NCBI RefSeq assembly: GCF_026626635.1
Contig: NZ_JAPNKA010000001.1
Coordinates: forward strand, 2,480,001-2,544,000
Direction: 5' to 3'
DNA length: 64,000 bases
Source of the DNA: Archangium lansingense
GTDB lineage: Bacteria; Myxococcota; Myxococcia; Myxococcales; Myxococcaceae
In this document: in pieces, positions 53,717 to 62,500 of the stretch
Layout: each line of letters starts with the position of its first letter
How positions within the stretch are numbered: the first letter of the stretch is position 1
The notes under the pieces: generated by a model
What the model saw: only the letters and a program-made list of their open reading frames with translations
Database searches by the model: none
What the model was told of the DNA's origin: nothing
Made by a program: the position numbers and the translations under genes

Positions 53717-55903
53717 ATGTTGGAGCTCGAGGTGCCGTCCATGTCCGGAGCCGGTCTGGAGGGACCGGACCTCTTGTCGTCCCTTCAGCGCTCCCGCGGT
53801 CAGCTCCTCGGTCGGATGAGCCGCGAGCTGGCCCAGTGCTCCGGACGGTATGACGTGTTCCGCTGCCTTGGCCGGGTGGCGCTGCCGGAGCTGGGGGGCT
53901 GGTGTGACCTCGATGTGCTCCAGGACGGCGTGCTCCAGCGGGTTGCCGCCTTTCGCGCTCCCCATGGCCAGGTCCATGGACCTCCAGGAGGTCCGCCCTC
54001 ACCACTGGCCTGGCGGGTGGCGCGGTCGGGCAGTCCGGAGCTGCACCAAGGACTCTCCGAGCAGGTAGCGCTCCTGTTGTCCCCGGAAGAGGAGAACCTT
54101 CCTCGCATCCAGGAGGCCGGGCTGCTGGACTGCATGGCGGTGCCCCTGTGGTTGGCGGGGCAGCTCATCGGGGTCATCTCCTTCGCCTCGCGGGAACCGG
54201 AGCTGCGCCTGGACGGAGCGGCGCTGGCGCTCGCCGAGGACCTGGCCGGGTGTGTCGCGCTCGCGCTCGAGGCGGACCGGCTCCGTCAGGAACTGGAGCA
54301 TCAAGCCGCTGATTTCAAGACGCTGCTCGACGTCATCCCGGTGGGTATCGGCATCGCCCGCGACCGCGAGTGCCAGCACATCCAGCAGAACCGCTGGTTC
54401 GCGCGGCTGCACGGCCTGCCGCTCGACAGCAACATCTCGCTCAGTGCGCCCGATGGCGAGCGCCAACCCATCCGCTACCGCGACGCCCAGGGCCGCACGC
54501 TCCCCTCCGAGGAGTTGCCGATGCAGCGGGCGGTGACGACGGGCCAGGAGGTGCTCGACGTTGAGCTGGACCTCGAGGTCCAGGGGGCCCGGCGCGGCAC
54601 GCTCGTCATCTCCGCTGTCCCTCTCTTCGACGCGTCGCACCGCCCCCGCGGTGCCATTGGCACCATCCAGGACGTCACCGCGCGCAAGCGGGCCATGGAG
54701 GCGCAGCGCTTCCTGGCCGAGTCCAGTGCGGTGCTCTCCTCGTCGCTCGACCCGGAGCAGACCTCGCGCACGCTGGTCCGGCTGTGCGTCCCCGCGCTCG
54801 CCACCCTGGCGATGTTCTGCGGCAGGCGGCCCGATGGGGCGCTCGGGCTGGTGTCGATGTCCCATGCGGACCCCTCCCTCCAGCCGCTCGCGGACGAGAT
54901 GGCTCGCACCCTCGTCATTTCCGAGGAGCATCCTGTCCACGAGCTCATCGCCACGGGCCTGCCCCGGCTCATCCCGGTGGTCAAAGAGGCCTTCTCTTGG
55001 ACTCTGCGGAACGGCCCGAGCGAGCGGTTCGGCATTCGCTCCGTGATGCTCATTCCGCTCGCCACCTCCCAGGGGGTAGCCGGCGTGCTCGCGCTCGGCT
55101 CGACGGATCGGACCTATACCGAGGACGACTTCACCTTCGCCAAGGAGTACGCCGCCCACGCGACGTATGCCATCGACAACGCGCGGCTCTACCGTGAAGC
55201 TCGGGACGCCGTGGCCCTGCGCGATGAGTTCCTCGGCATTGCCGGCCACGAGCTGCGCACACCCCTCACGGCCCTGAAGCTCGGGCTCCAGCGCCTCGTC
55301 CGGGAGAGTGCCGCGCTGGGAGATGAAGATGCCGAGCGGTTGTCGAAGTGGGCCGCCACCTGCCAGCGCCAGGGCGAGCGGTTGGGCAGACTGGTGGGAG
55401 ACCTGCTGGACGTGAGCCGCATCACCTCCGGGCGCCTGCCCATGGTGCTGGAGGAGATGGACCTGGCTGCGCTCGTGGAGGAGGTGGCGGCGCGCATGAG
55501 GCCGGAGCTGGAGAAGGTGGGCTGTAGCCTCGTGCTGAAGCTGCGCTCACCGCTCGCCGGGCGGTGGGACCGGTCGCGCCTGGACCAGGTGCTGTCGAAC
55601 CTCCTCGCCAACGCGATGAAGTATGGACCGGGCCGCCCCATCGAGGTCTCGGCCTCGTCCACGCCCGAGGGAGTGTGCGTGCGCGTTCAGGATGAGGGCA
55701 TCGGCATCTCCCCGAGGGATCAGGCGCGCATCTTCGGACGCTTCGAGCGGGCGGTGTCCGAGCGCCACTATGGTGGGCTGGGGCTCGGACTGTGGATCTC
55801 CCAGCAGATCGTCTCCCAGCTCGGGGGCCACATCCGCGTGGAGAGCGAGCAGGGCCGGGGCTCGAGTTTCACGATCGAGCTTCCCCGGTGGGTGGAGGAT
55901 TGA
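53717..55903 (+). CDS. GAF-PAS-GAF sensor histidine kinase
   Basis: A 728-residue soluble kinase: GAF (~40-190), PAS (~198-315, DFKTLLDVIPVGIGIARDRE), second GAF (~335-495), HisKA with phospho-His in GIAGHELRTPLTALKLGL (~510), and HATPase (~615-725; NLLANAMKYG, VQDEGIGIS, YGGLGLGLWISQQIV). The ATG at 53717 has GGAGGT 7 nt upstream; the GTG at 53708 would place the site badly. It autophosphorylates in response to unknown ligands or redox cues and passes the phosphate to a response regulator not located here. It lies 206 bp after the chimeric kinase on the same strand. Confidence 0.9.
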   Translation: MLELEVPSMSGAGLEGPDLLSSLQRSRGQLLGRMSRELAQCSGRYDVFRCLGRVALPELGGWCDLDVLQDGVLQRVAAFRAPHGQVHGPPGGPPSPLAWRVARSGSPELHQGLSEQVALLLSPEEENLPRIQEAGLLDCMAVPLWLAGQLIGVISFASREPELRLDGAALALAEDLAGCVALALEADRLRQELEHQAADFKTLLDVIPVGIGIARDRECQHIQQNRWFARLHGLPLDSNISLSAPDGERQPIRYRDAQGRTLPSEELPMQRAVTTGQEVLDVELDLEVQGARRGTLVISAVPLFDASHRPRGAIGTIQDVTARKRAMEAQRFLAESSAVLSSSLDPEQTSRTLVRLCVPALATLAMFCGRRPDGALGLVSMSHADPSLQPLADEMARTLVISEEHPVHELIATGLPRLIPVVKEAFSWTLRNGPSERFGIRSVMLIPLATSQGVAGVLALGSTDRTYTEDDFTFAKEYAAHATYAIDNARLYREARDAVALRDEFLGIAGHELRTPLTALKLGLQRLVRESAALGDEDAERLSKWAATCQRQGERLGRLVGDLLDVSRITSGRLPMVLEEMDLAALVEEVAARMRPELEKVGCSLVLKLRSPLAGRWDRSRLDQVLSNLLANAMKYGPGRPIEVSASSTPEGVCVRVQDEGIGISPRDQARIFGRFERAVSERHYGGLGLGLWISQQIVSQLGGHIRVESEQGRGSSFTIELPRWVED

Positions 55904-55933
55904 GGGGCAGCTCCACGGGTCGCTGCTCGCCGC

Positions 55934-57328
55934 CTATCCGAGTAGCTCCGGCAGGGGTCCTTCGGCGATTCTCGTCGGTCCTTCCGAGCCGAAGGTGTTG
56001 AAGTCGGTATCGCCCGAGGCGTGGCCCAGGGTGTTGAACAGGTTGGACACCTGGCGATTCCGTGCCGTGCCCTCGGCCGGATACACCACGGTCCGTCCAT
56101 CCGTCTTCAGCCCCAGCGCATTGCCACCGAGGACGAGCTTGGGCCACTCCCTCGCCTCCGAGTGGTGCTGTTCGCCATTGTCGGACATGAAGACGATCAC
56201 CGTGTGATCCAGCATCGAGCCGGACGCATGGAGCTCCGGCGTCGCCGCCAGCGCGCGTGCGAGCTTCGCCACCAGGGCCACGTGCTTCCGGGTGACGGCC
56301 GCGATGCCGGTCCAGTTGGCCGCGTTGTCGATGCCGTGCTGGAGGTCATGACGCCCGACGTTCGCGATGCTCGGGTCATAGGCGACGTCGAAGCCCGAGG
56401 TCCCCGCCGCCAGCACCACCAGGTTCGTCAGCCCGCCCAGCAGCGCGGTGGTGGCGATCTCGAATTGGGCCTCGAGCCACTTGAGTGAGTCGGGCGGGGT
56501 TGTGCCTCCCTGCAGCAACGGATTCACGGACGGGTCTGGGGGAAGCAGCGGCTTCACCTGCGCCGCCATTCCCTGCAGCTGCGTCTCCCTGGCACGCAGC
56601 GACTCGAGCGAGGTCAGGTACCGCTCCAGCTTCGTGCGCTCGTGGGAGTTGCCCTTGAAGGTCGCGAGCGCGGCCTTCGCGTCCTCATGCACGAAGTCAA
56701 AGAGCATCCGGCGCTCCTGGCCCACCGCCGTGTTGGCCGAGAGCGAGCCGAAGATCGTGTTGTACGCGAGCATCGGGTTCACCAGGATGCCGGCGGGCTT
56801 GCGCGGACCGTACGAACACGTCTCGTAGACGATGGGGGTGCGCGCGGAGCTGGTGCCCAGTCGGATGGCGTCGAAGGGCGCGGTGCGCTTGAGCCTCGGT
56901 GCCAGCACCGCATCCAAGGTGGCGGCCGAGCCATGCACCGCGCAGCTCAGCGCCCCCGTCCCCGACGAGTGCCCACCTCCGGCGATCGTCGACGACAGCC
57001 CGAGCAACACCGCCGCACGGTTCACGAGGGACGGCGCGCCACTGCCTCCGGCGAGCGACCCCAGACACAGTGCGCTGGAGAGGTCATCGCCCGTGCGGAG
57101 CAATGGCGTCTCGGGATACACGTCGAGAAAGTTGTGCCGCTTGCCAACCTTCGGGCCGAGGGCCGCGCGGGTCCCGCTGGACAGGAACGCCTCGGGGTAG
57201 ATGCCGTTGCACTCCAGCACCAGCACCAGCCTCATGGGCTTCGCCGTCTGGGCGAGCGCCTCGCGGTAGAAAGGTGCGAACAGTCCAGCGGCCACGGCGG
57301 ATTTGAGCAACGCGCGTCGGGTCAGCAT
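55934..57328 (-). CDS. DUF1552 protein (Tat-exported)
   Basis: A 464-residue protein with a twin-arginine signal (MLTRRALLKSAVAAGLFAPF) and the DUF1552 body (ECNGIYPEAFLSSGTRAALG; GHSSGTGALSC; TVIVFMSDNGEQHHSEAREW). The family resembles sulfatase/alkaline-phosphatase-like DUF1501 proteins in planctomycetes and myxobacteria; its reaction is unknown. It pairs with the DUF1592 gene, whose stop lies 2 bp upstream of this ATG, as in other genomes where the two are adjacent. A GTG at 57334 overlapping that stop is the alternative start; GGGAGAG fits the ATG better. Confidence 0.85.
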   Translation of the reverse strand: MLTRRALLKSAVAAGLFAPFYREALAQTAKPMRLVLVLECNGIYPEAFLSSGTRAALGPKVGKRHNFLDVYPETPLLRTGDDLSSALCLGSLAGGSGAPSLVNRAAVLLGLSSTIAGGGHSSGTGALSCAVHGSAATLDAVLAPRLKRTAPFDAIRLGTSSARTPIVYETCSYGPRKPAGILVNPMLAYNTIFGSLSANTAVGQERRMLFDFVHEDAKAALATFKGNSHERTKLERYLTSLESLRARETQLQGMAAQVKPLLPPDPSVNPLLQGGTTPPDSLKWLEAQFEIATTALLGGLTNLVVLAAGTSGFDVAYDPSIANVGRHDLQHGIDNAANWTGIAAVTRKHVALVAKLARALAATPELHASGSMLDHTVIVFMSDNGEQHHSEAREWPKLVLGGNALGLKTDGRTVVYPAEGTARNRQVSNLFNTLGHASGDTDFNTFGSEGPTRIAEGPLPELLG

Positions 57329-57330
57329 GG

Positions 57331-59367
57331 TCACTCTCCCTGCGCCGGCGCGCGGCGCGTCGTCCAGGTGTCGCTGGTCATCAGGGCTCTCAGCAGGGCC
57401 TTGAATGAGCCCTGGTGTTCGTCATAGGCCTGCTCCATCCGCACCAGCGTGCAGGCGTCGCTCCGGTTCTCGTCTCGGCCCATGAAGTAGCGGAAGGTCT
57501 GCCGGACGAAGCAGCGCTTCACGTAGCCCGAGGCGGCGAGCTTCTCGCTGAGCTCCACCGCATCCCGCACGGGTCCGTTCAAGGCCGGGTCCGGTAGATT
57601 GCTCAACGTCACCTGCCCATTGGGAGCCATCCATCCCCCGGAGGGTGCATGGTCCCTCGTCCGCAGGTAGCCGGCATGGTTGTAGATCTCGAACGGGAAG
57701 CCGAGCGGGTTCATCAGCGAGTGACAGCCCTGGCATTCACTCTTGCCGGTGGCGTCCTCGAGCCGCGCACGAGCGTTCTTGTCCGGGGAGTGAGGACCTA
57801 CCTGCGCCCGCACGCGCACCGAGCTGAGGGGGGGCACATAGCCGCAGAGCAGGTTCTCCCGCACCCACTTGCCCCGGTGCACCGCGGACGGATCGTCCTC
57901 GAAGTTTCCGCCATGCGAGGCCAACCACGCCGGGTGGGTGAGCACGCCCGCGCGCTCCGCTTCCGGGAGCATCCGCCAGCGCGCTTCGGGGGTCGCGGCG
58001 ATCTCCGCGTTGGTGCCGTAGGGCTGGCCCGTGTACCGCGTGGCGTTGCCGTCGAAGCCCGAGTCCTGGGTCGCGGCGAGGAAGAACCGCCGGGAGGTCA
58101 ACAGCGTCTTGAGCACCGCGACGTCATTCACCACCGCACGTGCGACGAAGTCGTCCATCTGTTGGATCAGCGTCGACTCGTCGCCGTAGTAGCCGGAGAG
58201 CAGATTCTCCCAGGCCGCGGCCTGTGCGCGGTAGCCACTCAGCTCCCCATCATCGAAGGCGCTGGTCGCCTCCGGGCGCTCCTTGAAGATCGCCTCCACC
58301 TGCGTGTAGCCCAGCCATTGGCGGAAGAAGTTCGCCACGCCATCGGAGAGCCAGTACTCGCCCCGGCGGGGACGCTCCCCTTCGCCGAAGTCCTGGACCA
58401 GATCGAAGCGGGTGGCATCCATGCCGCCGAAGTGCTGATCAATCAGCGAGCTCACGACCTCCGGCGAGCGAATCCCTCCGTCACGCGCCGCGTCCGCGAT
58501 GTCTCCGTAGTGGCCCTTGGAGGACGCGGAGGTGTCAGGCCACCTCCAGGTGGGAACCGCGCCCGGGGCACGATCTCCCAACGCATAGGTGAGCTGCTGC
58601 GCGAGCTCCCAGTCCCCGAGCCCGACCCGGCCGTCGCTGATCGGCGTGCCCAGCTCCTCGCGGAACAACGCGCCGCTCATCAATGACGCCGCGGTGACGA
58701 CGCGCGAGAGGCTGTGGGTACGTGGGTCCTGGCTTCCATCGGGGACTTCCTGCGCGAGCACCGACTGGGTGAAGGCGGCCAACCGGTCCAGTTCATCCGC
58801 GCGCGCCGGCCTGTACATCACACCCTTCTCGAGCAGGGTGGATAGGTAGTTGCGAATGCACGCGGTGCTCGGCTGCGCCTGCTCCCACATGCAACGCAAC
58901 GACCGGTCCTCGCGGAGGAGATCGAGTCTGTTTCCGCCAGTGTAGGGCCCGGCCCACGTCGCGCCGTACTCGTCCACGATGGGGAGGATGATCTCCACCA
59001 TGGATTCATCGACCGTGTCGTCGGCGGCGTAGCTGCCGTAGGGAGAGCGTGGATTGGGATCGAGCGGATTGTCGTAGAAGCTGAAGCCAGTCCATCCGCG
59101 CGTCACGGCGCCACCGACGTTGCGGGTCCACTGCCACCGGTTGATGCGGCGGATGCGGGTGGGCGCGTCCGAGGCGGCCCCATTGCACGTGAAGAGTTCC
59201 TCCTGGGGAATCAGGTTCGGCGAGAGCTCGGTGCCCTCGCTTCCTCCATCCGAGGAAGGGACTCCGGCGTCCGAGGTGTCCGGCCCCTTCTGGGGCTCCG
59301 TGCACGCGCCGAGCACCATCAGGATTCCGGCGACACAGGCTCGCACTTCGCCGCGACGAGCTCTCAT
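57331..59367 (-). CDS. DUF1592/DUF1588 lipoprotein
   Basis: A 678-residue protein with a lipoprotein signal (VRACVAGILMVLGAC, Cys ~23) and a Ser/Gly-rich tether. Blocks characteristic of the DUF1587/1592/1588/1585 set are visible: RIRRINRWQWTRNVGG near the start, FRQWLGYTQVEAIF, ALLTSRRFFLAATQD-like DUF1592 features, HRGKWVRENLLCGYVPPL (DUF1588) and the cytochrome-c-like CQGCHSLMNPLGFPFEIYN (~540), and a C-terminal FVRQTFRYFMGRDEN. The CxxCH may bind heme. Start at 59367 follows GGAGGAG. Likely a surface electron-transfer or degradation complex with the DUF1552 partner; the function is not established. Confidence 0.85.
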   Translation of the reverse strand: MRARRGEVRACVAGILMVLGACTEPQKGPDTSDAGVPSSDGGSEGTELSPNLIPQEELFTCNGAASDAPTRIRRINRWQWTRNVGGAVTRGWTGFSFYDNPLDPNPRSPYGSYAADDTVDESMVEIILPIVDEYGATWAGPYTGGNRLDLLREDRSLRCMWEQAQPSTACIRNYLSTLLEKGVMYRPARADELDRLAAFTQSVLAQEVPDGSQDPRTHSLSRVVTAASLMSGALFREELGTPISDGRVGLGDWELAQQLTYALGDRAPGAVPTWRWPDTSASSKGHYGDIADAARDGGIRSPEVVSSLIDQHFGGMDATRFDLVQDFGEGERPRRGEYWLSDGVANFFRQWLGYTQVEAIFKERPEATSAFDDGELSGYRAQAAAWENLLSGYYGDESTLIQQMDDFVARAVVNDVAVLKTLLTSRRFFLAATQDSGFDGNATRYTGQPYGTNAEIAATPEARWRMLPEAERAGVLTHPAWLASHGGNFEDDPSAVHRGKWVRENLLCGYVPPLSSVRVRAQVGPHSPDKNARARLEDATGKSECQGCHSLMNPLGFPFEIYNHAGYLRTRDHAPSGGWMAPNGQVTLSNLPDPALNGPVRDAVELSEKLAASGYVKRCFVRQTFRYFMGRDENRSDACTLVRMEQAYDEHQGSFKALLRALMTSDTWTTRRAPAQGE

Positions 59368-59452
59368 TTCACTCTCCTCCCGGTGGAGCGGCCTGGCTGT
59401 TGACTCCGTCACCCTGCGCTCCCGCTTGCGCGCACTTTACATGATTTCCTCC

Positions 59453-60679
59453 TTAAGCTTGTTGTTCAGCCTGCGGTCGAGCCTCCGCGGTGGGCGGAGG
59501 ACTGAGGGGCAGCTCCACGAGCGCGAGCGTGCCGCCTCCAGGCGCGGGCTCCAGGCGCAGGGTGCCGCCGTGCTCGTGGGCCACCTTCTGGGCGATGGGG
59601 AGCCCCAGGCCGCTGCCGCCGGGCTTGGTGCTGAAGAGGCCGCGGGTGAGGGCGGGGCCCTCGAGCACGCTGGCAATCCCGCTGCCGCCGTCGCGGATGG
59701 AGACGCGCACCGAGGAGGGCAGGGCCTCGATGGAGAGGCGCACGGGGGACGCACCGGAGGTGGAGGCCTCGGTGGCGTTCTTGAGGAGGTTGCCGAAGAG
59801 GCGGCGCAGGCCATCCGGGTCGGCGGAGAGCGAGGGCTCGGGGCCGGGTTGCAGCTCCACGGGCACGGGCGAGGTGTCCCGGTAGAGGGCACACACGTCG
59901 GCGAGCAGGGGACGCAGGGCAACGGGCTGGAAGCGCGGCGCGGGCAGGCGGGCGAAGTCGGAGAAGCTCCGGGTCATCCGCATGAGCCGTTCTATCTCCT
60001 CTTGGAGGAGGGCCACGGACTCGGTGAGGCGGGTGGTGTCCGGGGGCGCGTCACCGCGCGACAGCCGCGCCAGCGCGAGCTTCATCCCGGTGAGGGGATT
60101 CTTCAGCTCGTGGGCGAGCGCGCGGGCCACGTCCTGCCAGGCCGCTATCTGCTCGGCGGCCTTGAGGCGCTCGCGCTGGGCGGCGAGCTCGCGGCCCATG
60201 CGGTTGAACTGGACGAGGAGGAACTGGAGCTCGTCGCGGGGCGCGTCGGGGGCGGGGAGCTGGACGGAGAGGTCTCCGCGCGCATAGGCCCACATGCCTT
60301 GGGTGAGGGTGGAGACAGGGCGGGTGAGGGCGCGGCCCAGCAGCACGGCAGCGGCGGTAAGCACCGCGGCCGAGACGAGCAGCAGCGCGGCGATGAGCCA
60401 GGGTGTGCGGCGCGCGAGCGCACGGCGGGCGAGCTCGGCTTGGGCGAGGTTGAGGCGGGCCTCGTCGAGCGCGGCCTGGGAGTGGCCCTCGCGGGCGAGC
60501 CCCGCGGAGACGTCCTCGAGCACTTGCTCCACGGGGGCCAGGGAGACGGACAGCAGGTCCTCGAGTGCCTGCCGGGCGATGAAGCCGAGCAGCACGAGCG
60601 GCACCAGTCCCGTGACGAGCATCACGGCGAGGAGCCTGCGGCGGAAGCTTGAGGGAGGCGGCGGTAGCGCGGAAGGCAT
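59453..60679 (-). CDS. NtrY-like membrane sensor histidine kinase
   Basis: A 408-residue kinase with two membrane helices (RRLLAVMLVTGLVPLVLLGF, ~14-33; LIAALLLVSAAVLTAAAVLL, ~95-114) flanking a short periplasmic domain, then HAMP, HisKA (ALAHELKNPLTGMKLALARL, His ~190) and HATPase (FGNLLKNATEAS, RDGGSGIASVL, GGSGLGLPIAQKVAHEHGG). The HELKNPL box is typical of the NtrB/NtrY group, which signals to NtrC-type regulators. No regulator gene is adjacent; the nearest NtrC-type gene is ~17 kb away, so pairing is open. Confidence 0.88.
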   Translation of the reverse strand: MPSALPPPPSSFRRRLLAVMLVTGLVPLVLLGFIARQALEDLLSVSLAPVEQVLEDVSAGLAREGHSQAALDEARLNLAQAELARRALARRTPWLIAALLLVSAAVLTAAAVLLGRALTRPVSTLTQGMWAYARGDLSVQLPAPDAPRDELQFLLVQFNRMGRELAAQRERLKAAEQIAAWQDVARALAHELKNPLTGMKLALARLSRGDAPPDTTRLTESVALLQEEIERLMRMTRSFSDFARLPAPRFQPVALRPLLADVCALYRDTSPVPVELQPGPEPSLSADPDGLRRLFGNLLKNATEASTSGASPVRLSIEALPSSVRVSIRDGGSGIASVLEGPALTRGLFSTKPGGSGLGLPIAQKVAHEHGGTLRLEPAPGGGTLALVELPLSPPPTAEARPQAEQQA

Positions 60680-60727
60680 CGGCGGGGCGATGTTGGCGCC
60701 ACGCGGGGTTTGCTTCCAGCTTTGGAC

Positions 60728-61186
60728 TCAGGCGTAGACCCGGGTGGGCAGGCCGTACTGGCTCCGGAGGCGCTCGGCCACGAGGCGCAGCCCCTGCTCC
60801 TCGATGCGCGCGCTCGCCCAGCCCACCGCCTCCACCTCCTGGGCGGTGATGAGGTACGGCACCGGCAGTGGCTTGAAGTGCAGGACGGCGCTCAGCGAGA
60901 GCCGGAGGAGAGGGGTGGTGACGACGAACGCCGCTCCGAGGACCACCTCGCGGATGAGGCCCTCGTGCTCCTGCATCCAGAGGATCTGCCGCTGTCGCAG
61001 CTCGGGGGTGGGAAGGGTTGCCTGGGTCAGGTCGGTGATGCTCAGGTGCCTCTCCCGCCTCTGAAGGCTGGCTGTCGCCTCTCGCAGGTAGTGCTCGTAC
61101 TGCCAGGGCGTGGGCGTTCCCACGAACCGAACGAATCGGAGTGGCCAGCGCGAATCATCGAAGGTGACGGAAGAGTCTGCGAGCAT
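60728..61186 (-). CDS. Small conserved hypothetical protein (STAS-like)
   Basis: A 152-residue protein. The pattern FDDSRWPLRFVRFVGTPTPW followed by RERHLSITDLTQATLPTPEL and alternating strands/helices resembles the SpoIIAA/STAS-like small proteins common in myxobacteria. No catalytic residue set is apparent. It is separated from the kinase gene by ~48 bp and shares orientation, so they may be co-transcribed (this gene first). Confidence 0.6.
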   Translation of the reverse strand: MLADSSVTFDDSRWPLRFVRFVGTPTPWQYEHYLREATASLQRRERHLSITDLTQATLPTPELRQRQILWMQEHEGLIREVVLGAAFVVTTPLLRLSLSAVLHFKPLPVPYLITAQEVEAVGWASARIEEQGLRLVAERLRSQYGLPTRVYA

Positions 61187-61341
61187 GGCACTCCAGATGC
61201 GGCGGCTCCTGGCCGCGCCGGGAGCTTCCCTGTCCTCCGGGCGGGCAGGTGGGAAAAAAGGGAGCAGGCCGCGGCCATGTTCAGCATTGATCCAATCGAC
61301 GGCCCTCCATCTGACGTTCGGGGCTGCTACCCTCCGGGGTG

Positions 61342-62487
61342 ATGTCTCGTTTTCTCGCTCCCTCCCAGGCCTGGCTCTTCGGACGAGGTGTGGACCTCAC
61401 CGTCTTCGCGGGCAGCGCGCTCGTGTCGGTGGGGCTCGTGCTCGCCGCGCCCGCGCTGGGCGCCGTGGGGGATACGCCGTTGTGGGCGTGGGCGCTGTTC
61501 GTCGTCTGTGTCGACGTGGCCCACGTCTGGTCCACCCTCTTTCGCACCTATTTTGATGGGGAAGAGCTGCAGCGCCGGCCCGGCCTTTACGTCACCGCCC
61601 CGCTCGCCGCGTACCTGCTGGGGGTGCTTGCGTATCTCCTCTCCCCGGGCACCTTCTGGCGCCTCTTCGCGTACACCGCGCTCTTTCACTTCGTCCGCCA
61701 GCAGTACGGCTGGGTGGCTCTCTATGGCCGCAAGGCTCGCGTCTCCAGCACCGAGCACCTCCTCGACGCTGCCGCCATCTATGCCGCCACGCTCGGCCCC
61801 GTCCTCTGGTGGCATGCCCACCTTCCCCGGGCCTTCTGGTGGTTCGTGGAGAACGACTTCCTCTCCGGTCTGCCCGCCTGGGTGGGGACCGGGGCGCTCG
61901 TTCTCCACGGGCTGGTGCTCGCCGCATGGGCGGGCTTCCAGGTGTCGCGCGTCGTGCGCGGTGAGGGCCTTCAGGTGGGCAAGGTGTTGCTCGTGCTCGC
62001 CACCTGGGTGACGTGGTTCGGCGGCATCGTGCTGGCCCAGGACGACTTCACCTTCACGGTGATGAATGTCGTCCTGCACGGTGTGCCCTACTTCGCGCTC
62101 CTCTTCCGTTACACGCGCGGGCGGCTCGCCGAGGGGGGTTATGGCTGGCTGGCGCCCGTGGTGCGCGCGGGCCTGCCCGGCTTCCTGGGAGTGCTGTGCG
62201 TGCTCGCCTTCGGGGAGGAACTCCTCTGGGACAAGCTGGTGTGGCACGAGCGGTCCCGCCTCTTCGGCGAGGGCGGCCCGGTGCTGCCCGCGGACGTGCT
62301 GGCGCTGGTGGTGCCGCTGCTTGCGCTGCCGCAGGCCACGCACTACGTGCTGGACGCTTTCATCTGGAAGACGAGCCGGGAGCCCAGGCTTCTTGCGCGG
62401 CTCGGGTGGACACGCGGCGGGAGCCAAGGTTCTCTAGGTGGCACGGCCCCCATTTCCGGGGTGGCCATCTCCGGCTCGGCTGAGTAA
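61342..62487 (+). CDS. Integral membrane protein of unknown function
   Basis: A 381-residue polytopic membrane protein with about 9-10 hydrophobic segments. Conserved-looking His/aromatic sites sit within helices (VCVDVAHVWSTLFRTYFDGE, LFHFVRQQYGWVALYGRK, NVVLHGVPYFALLFRY, LPQATHYVLDAFIWK), which could ligate metal or heme in the bilayer. No named transporter family is recognised. It ends 13 bp before the trehalose gene in the same direction, so they may share a transcript. Confidence 0.75.
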   Translation: MSRFLAPSQAWLFGRGVDLTVFAGSALVSVGLVLAAPALGAVGDTPLWAWALFVVCVDVAHVWSTLFRTYFDGEELQRRPGLYVTAPLAAYLLGVLAYLLSPGTFWRLFAYTALFHFVRQQYGWVALYGRKARVSSTEHLLDAAAIYAATLGPVLWWHAHLPRAFWWFVENDFLSGLPAWVGTGALVLHGLVLAAWAGFQVSRVVRGEGLQVGKVLLVLATWVTWFGGIVLAQDDFTFTVMNVVLHGVPYFALLFRYTRGRLAEGGYGWLAPVVRAGLPGFLGVLCVLAFGEELLWDKLVWHERSRLFGEGGPVLPADVLALVVPLLALPQATHYVLDAFIWKTSREPRLLARLGWTRGGSQGSLGGTAPISGVAISGSAE

Positions 62488-62500
62488 GGGTTTGGGACGT

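Noticed and set aside
59453..60679. Pairing the NtrY-like kinase with the NtrC-type regulator at 41174-42562
   Set aside because: The genes are about 17 kb apart with unrelated genes between; nothing in the sequence links them.
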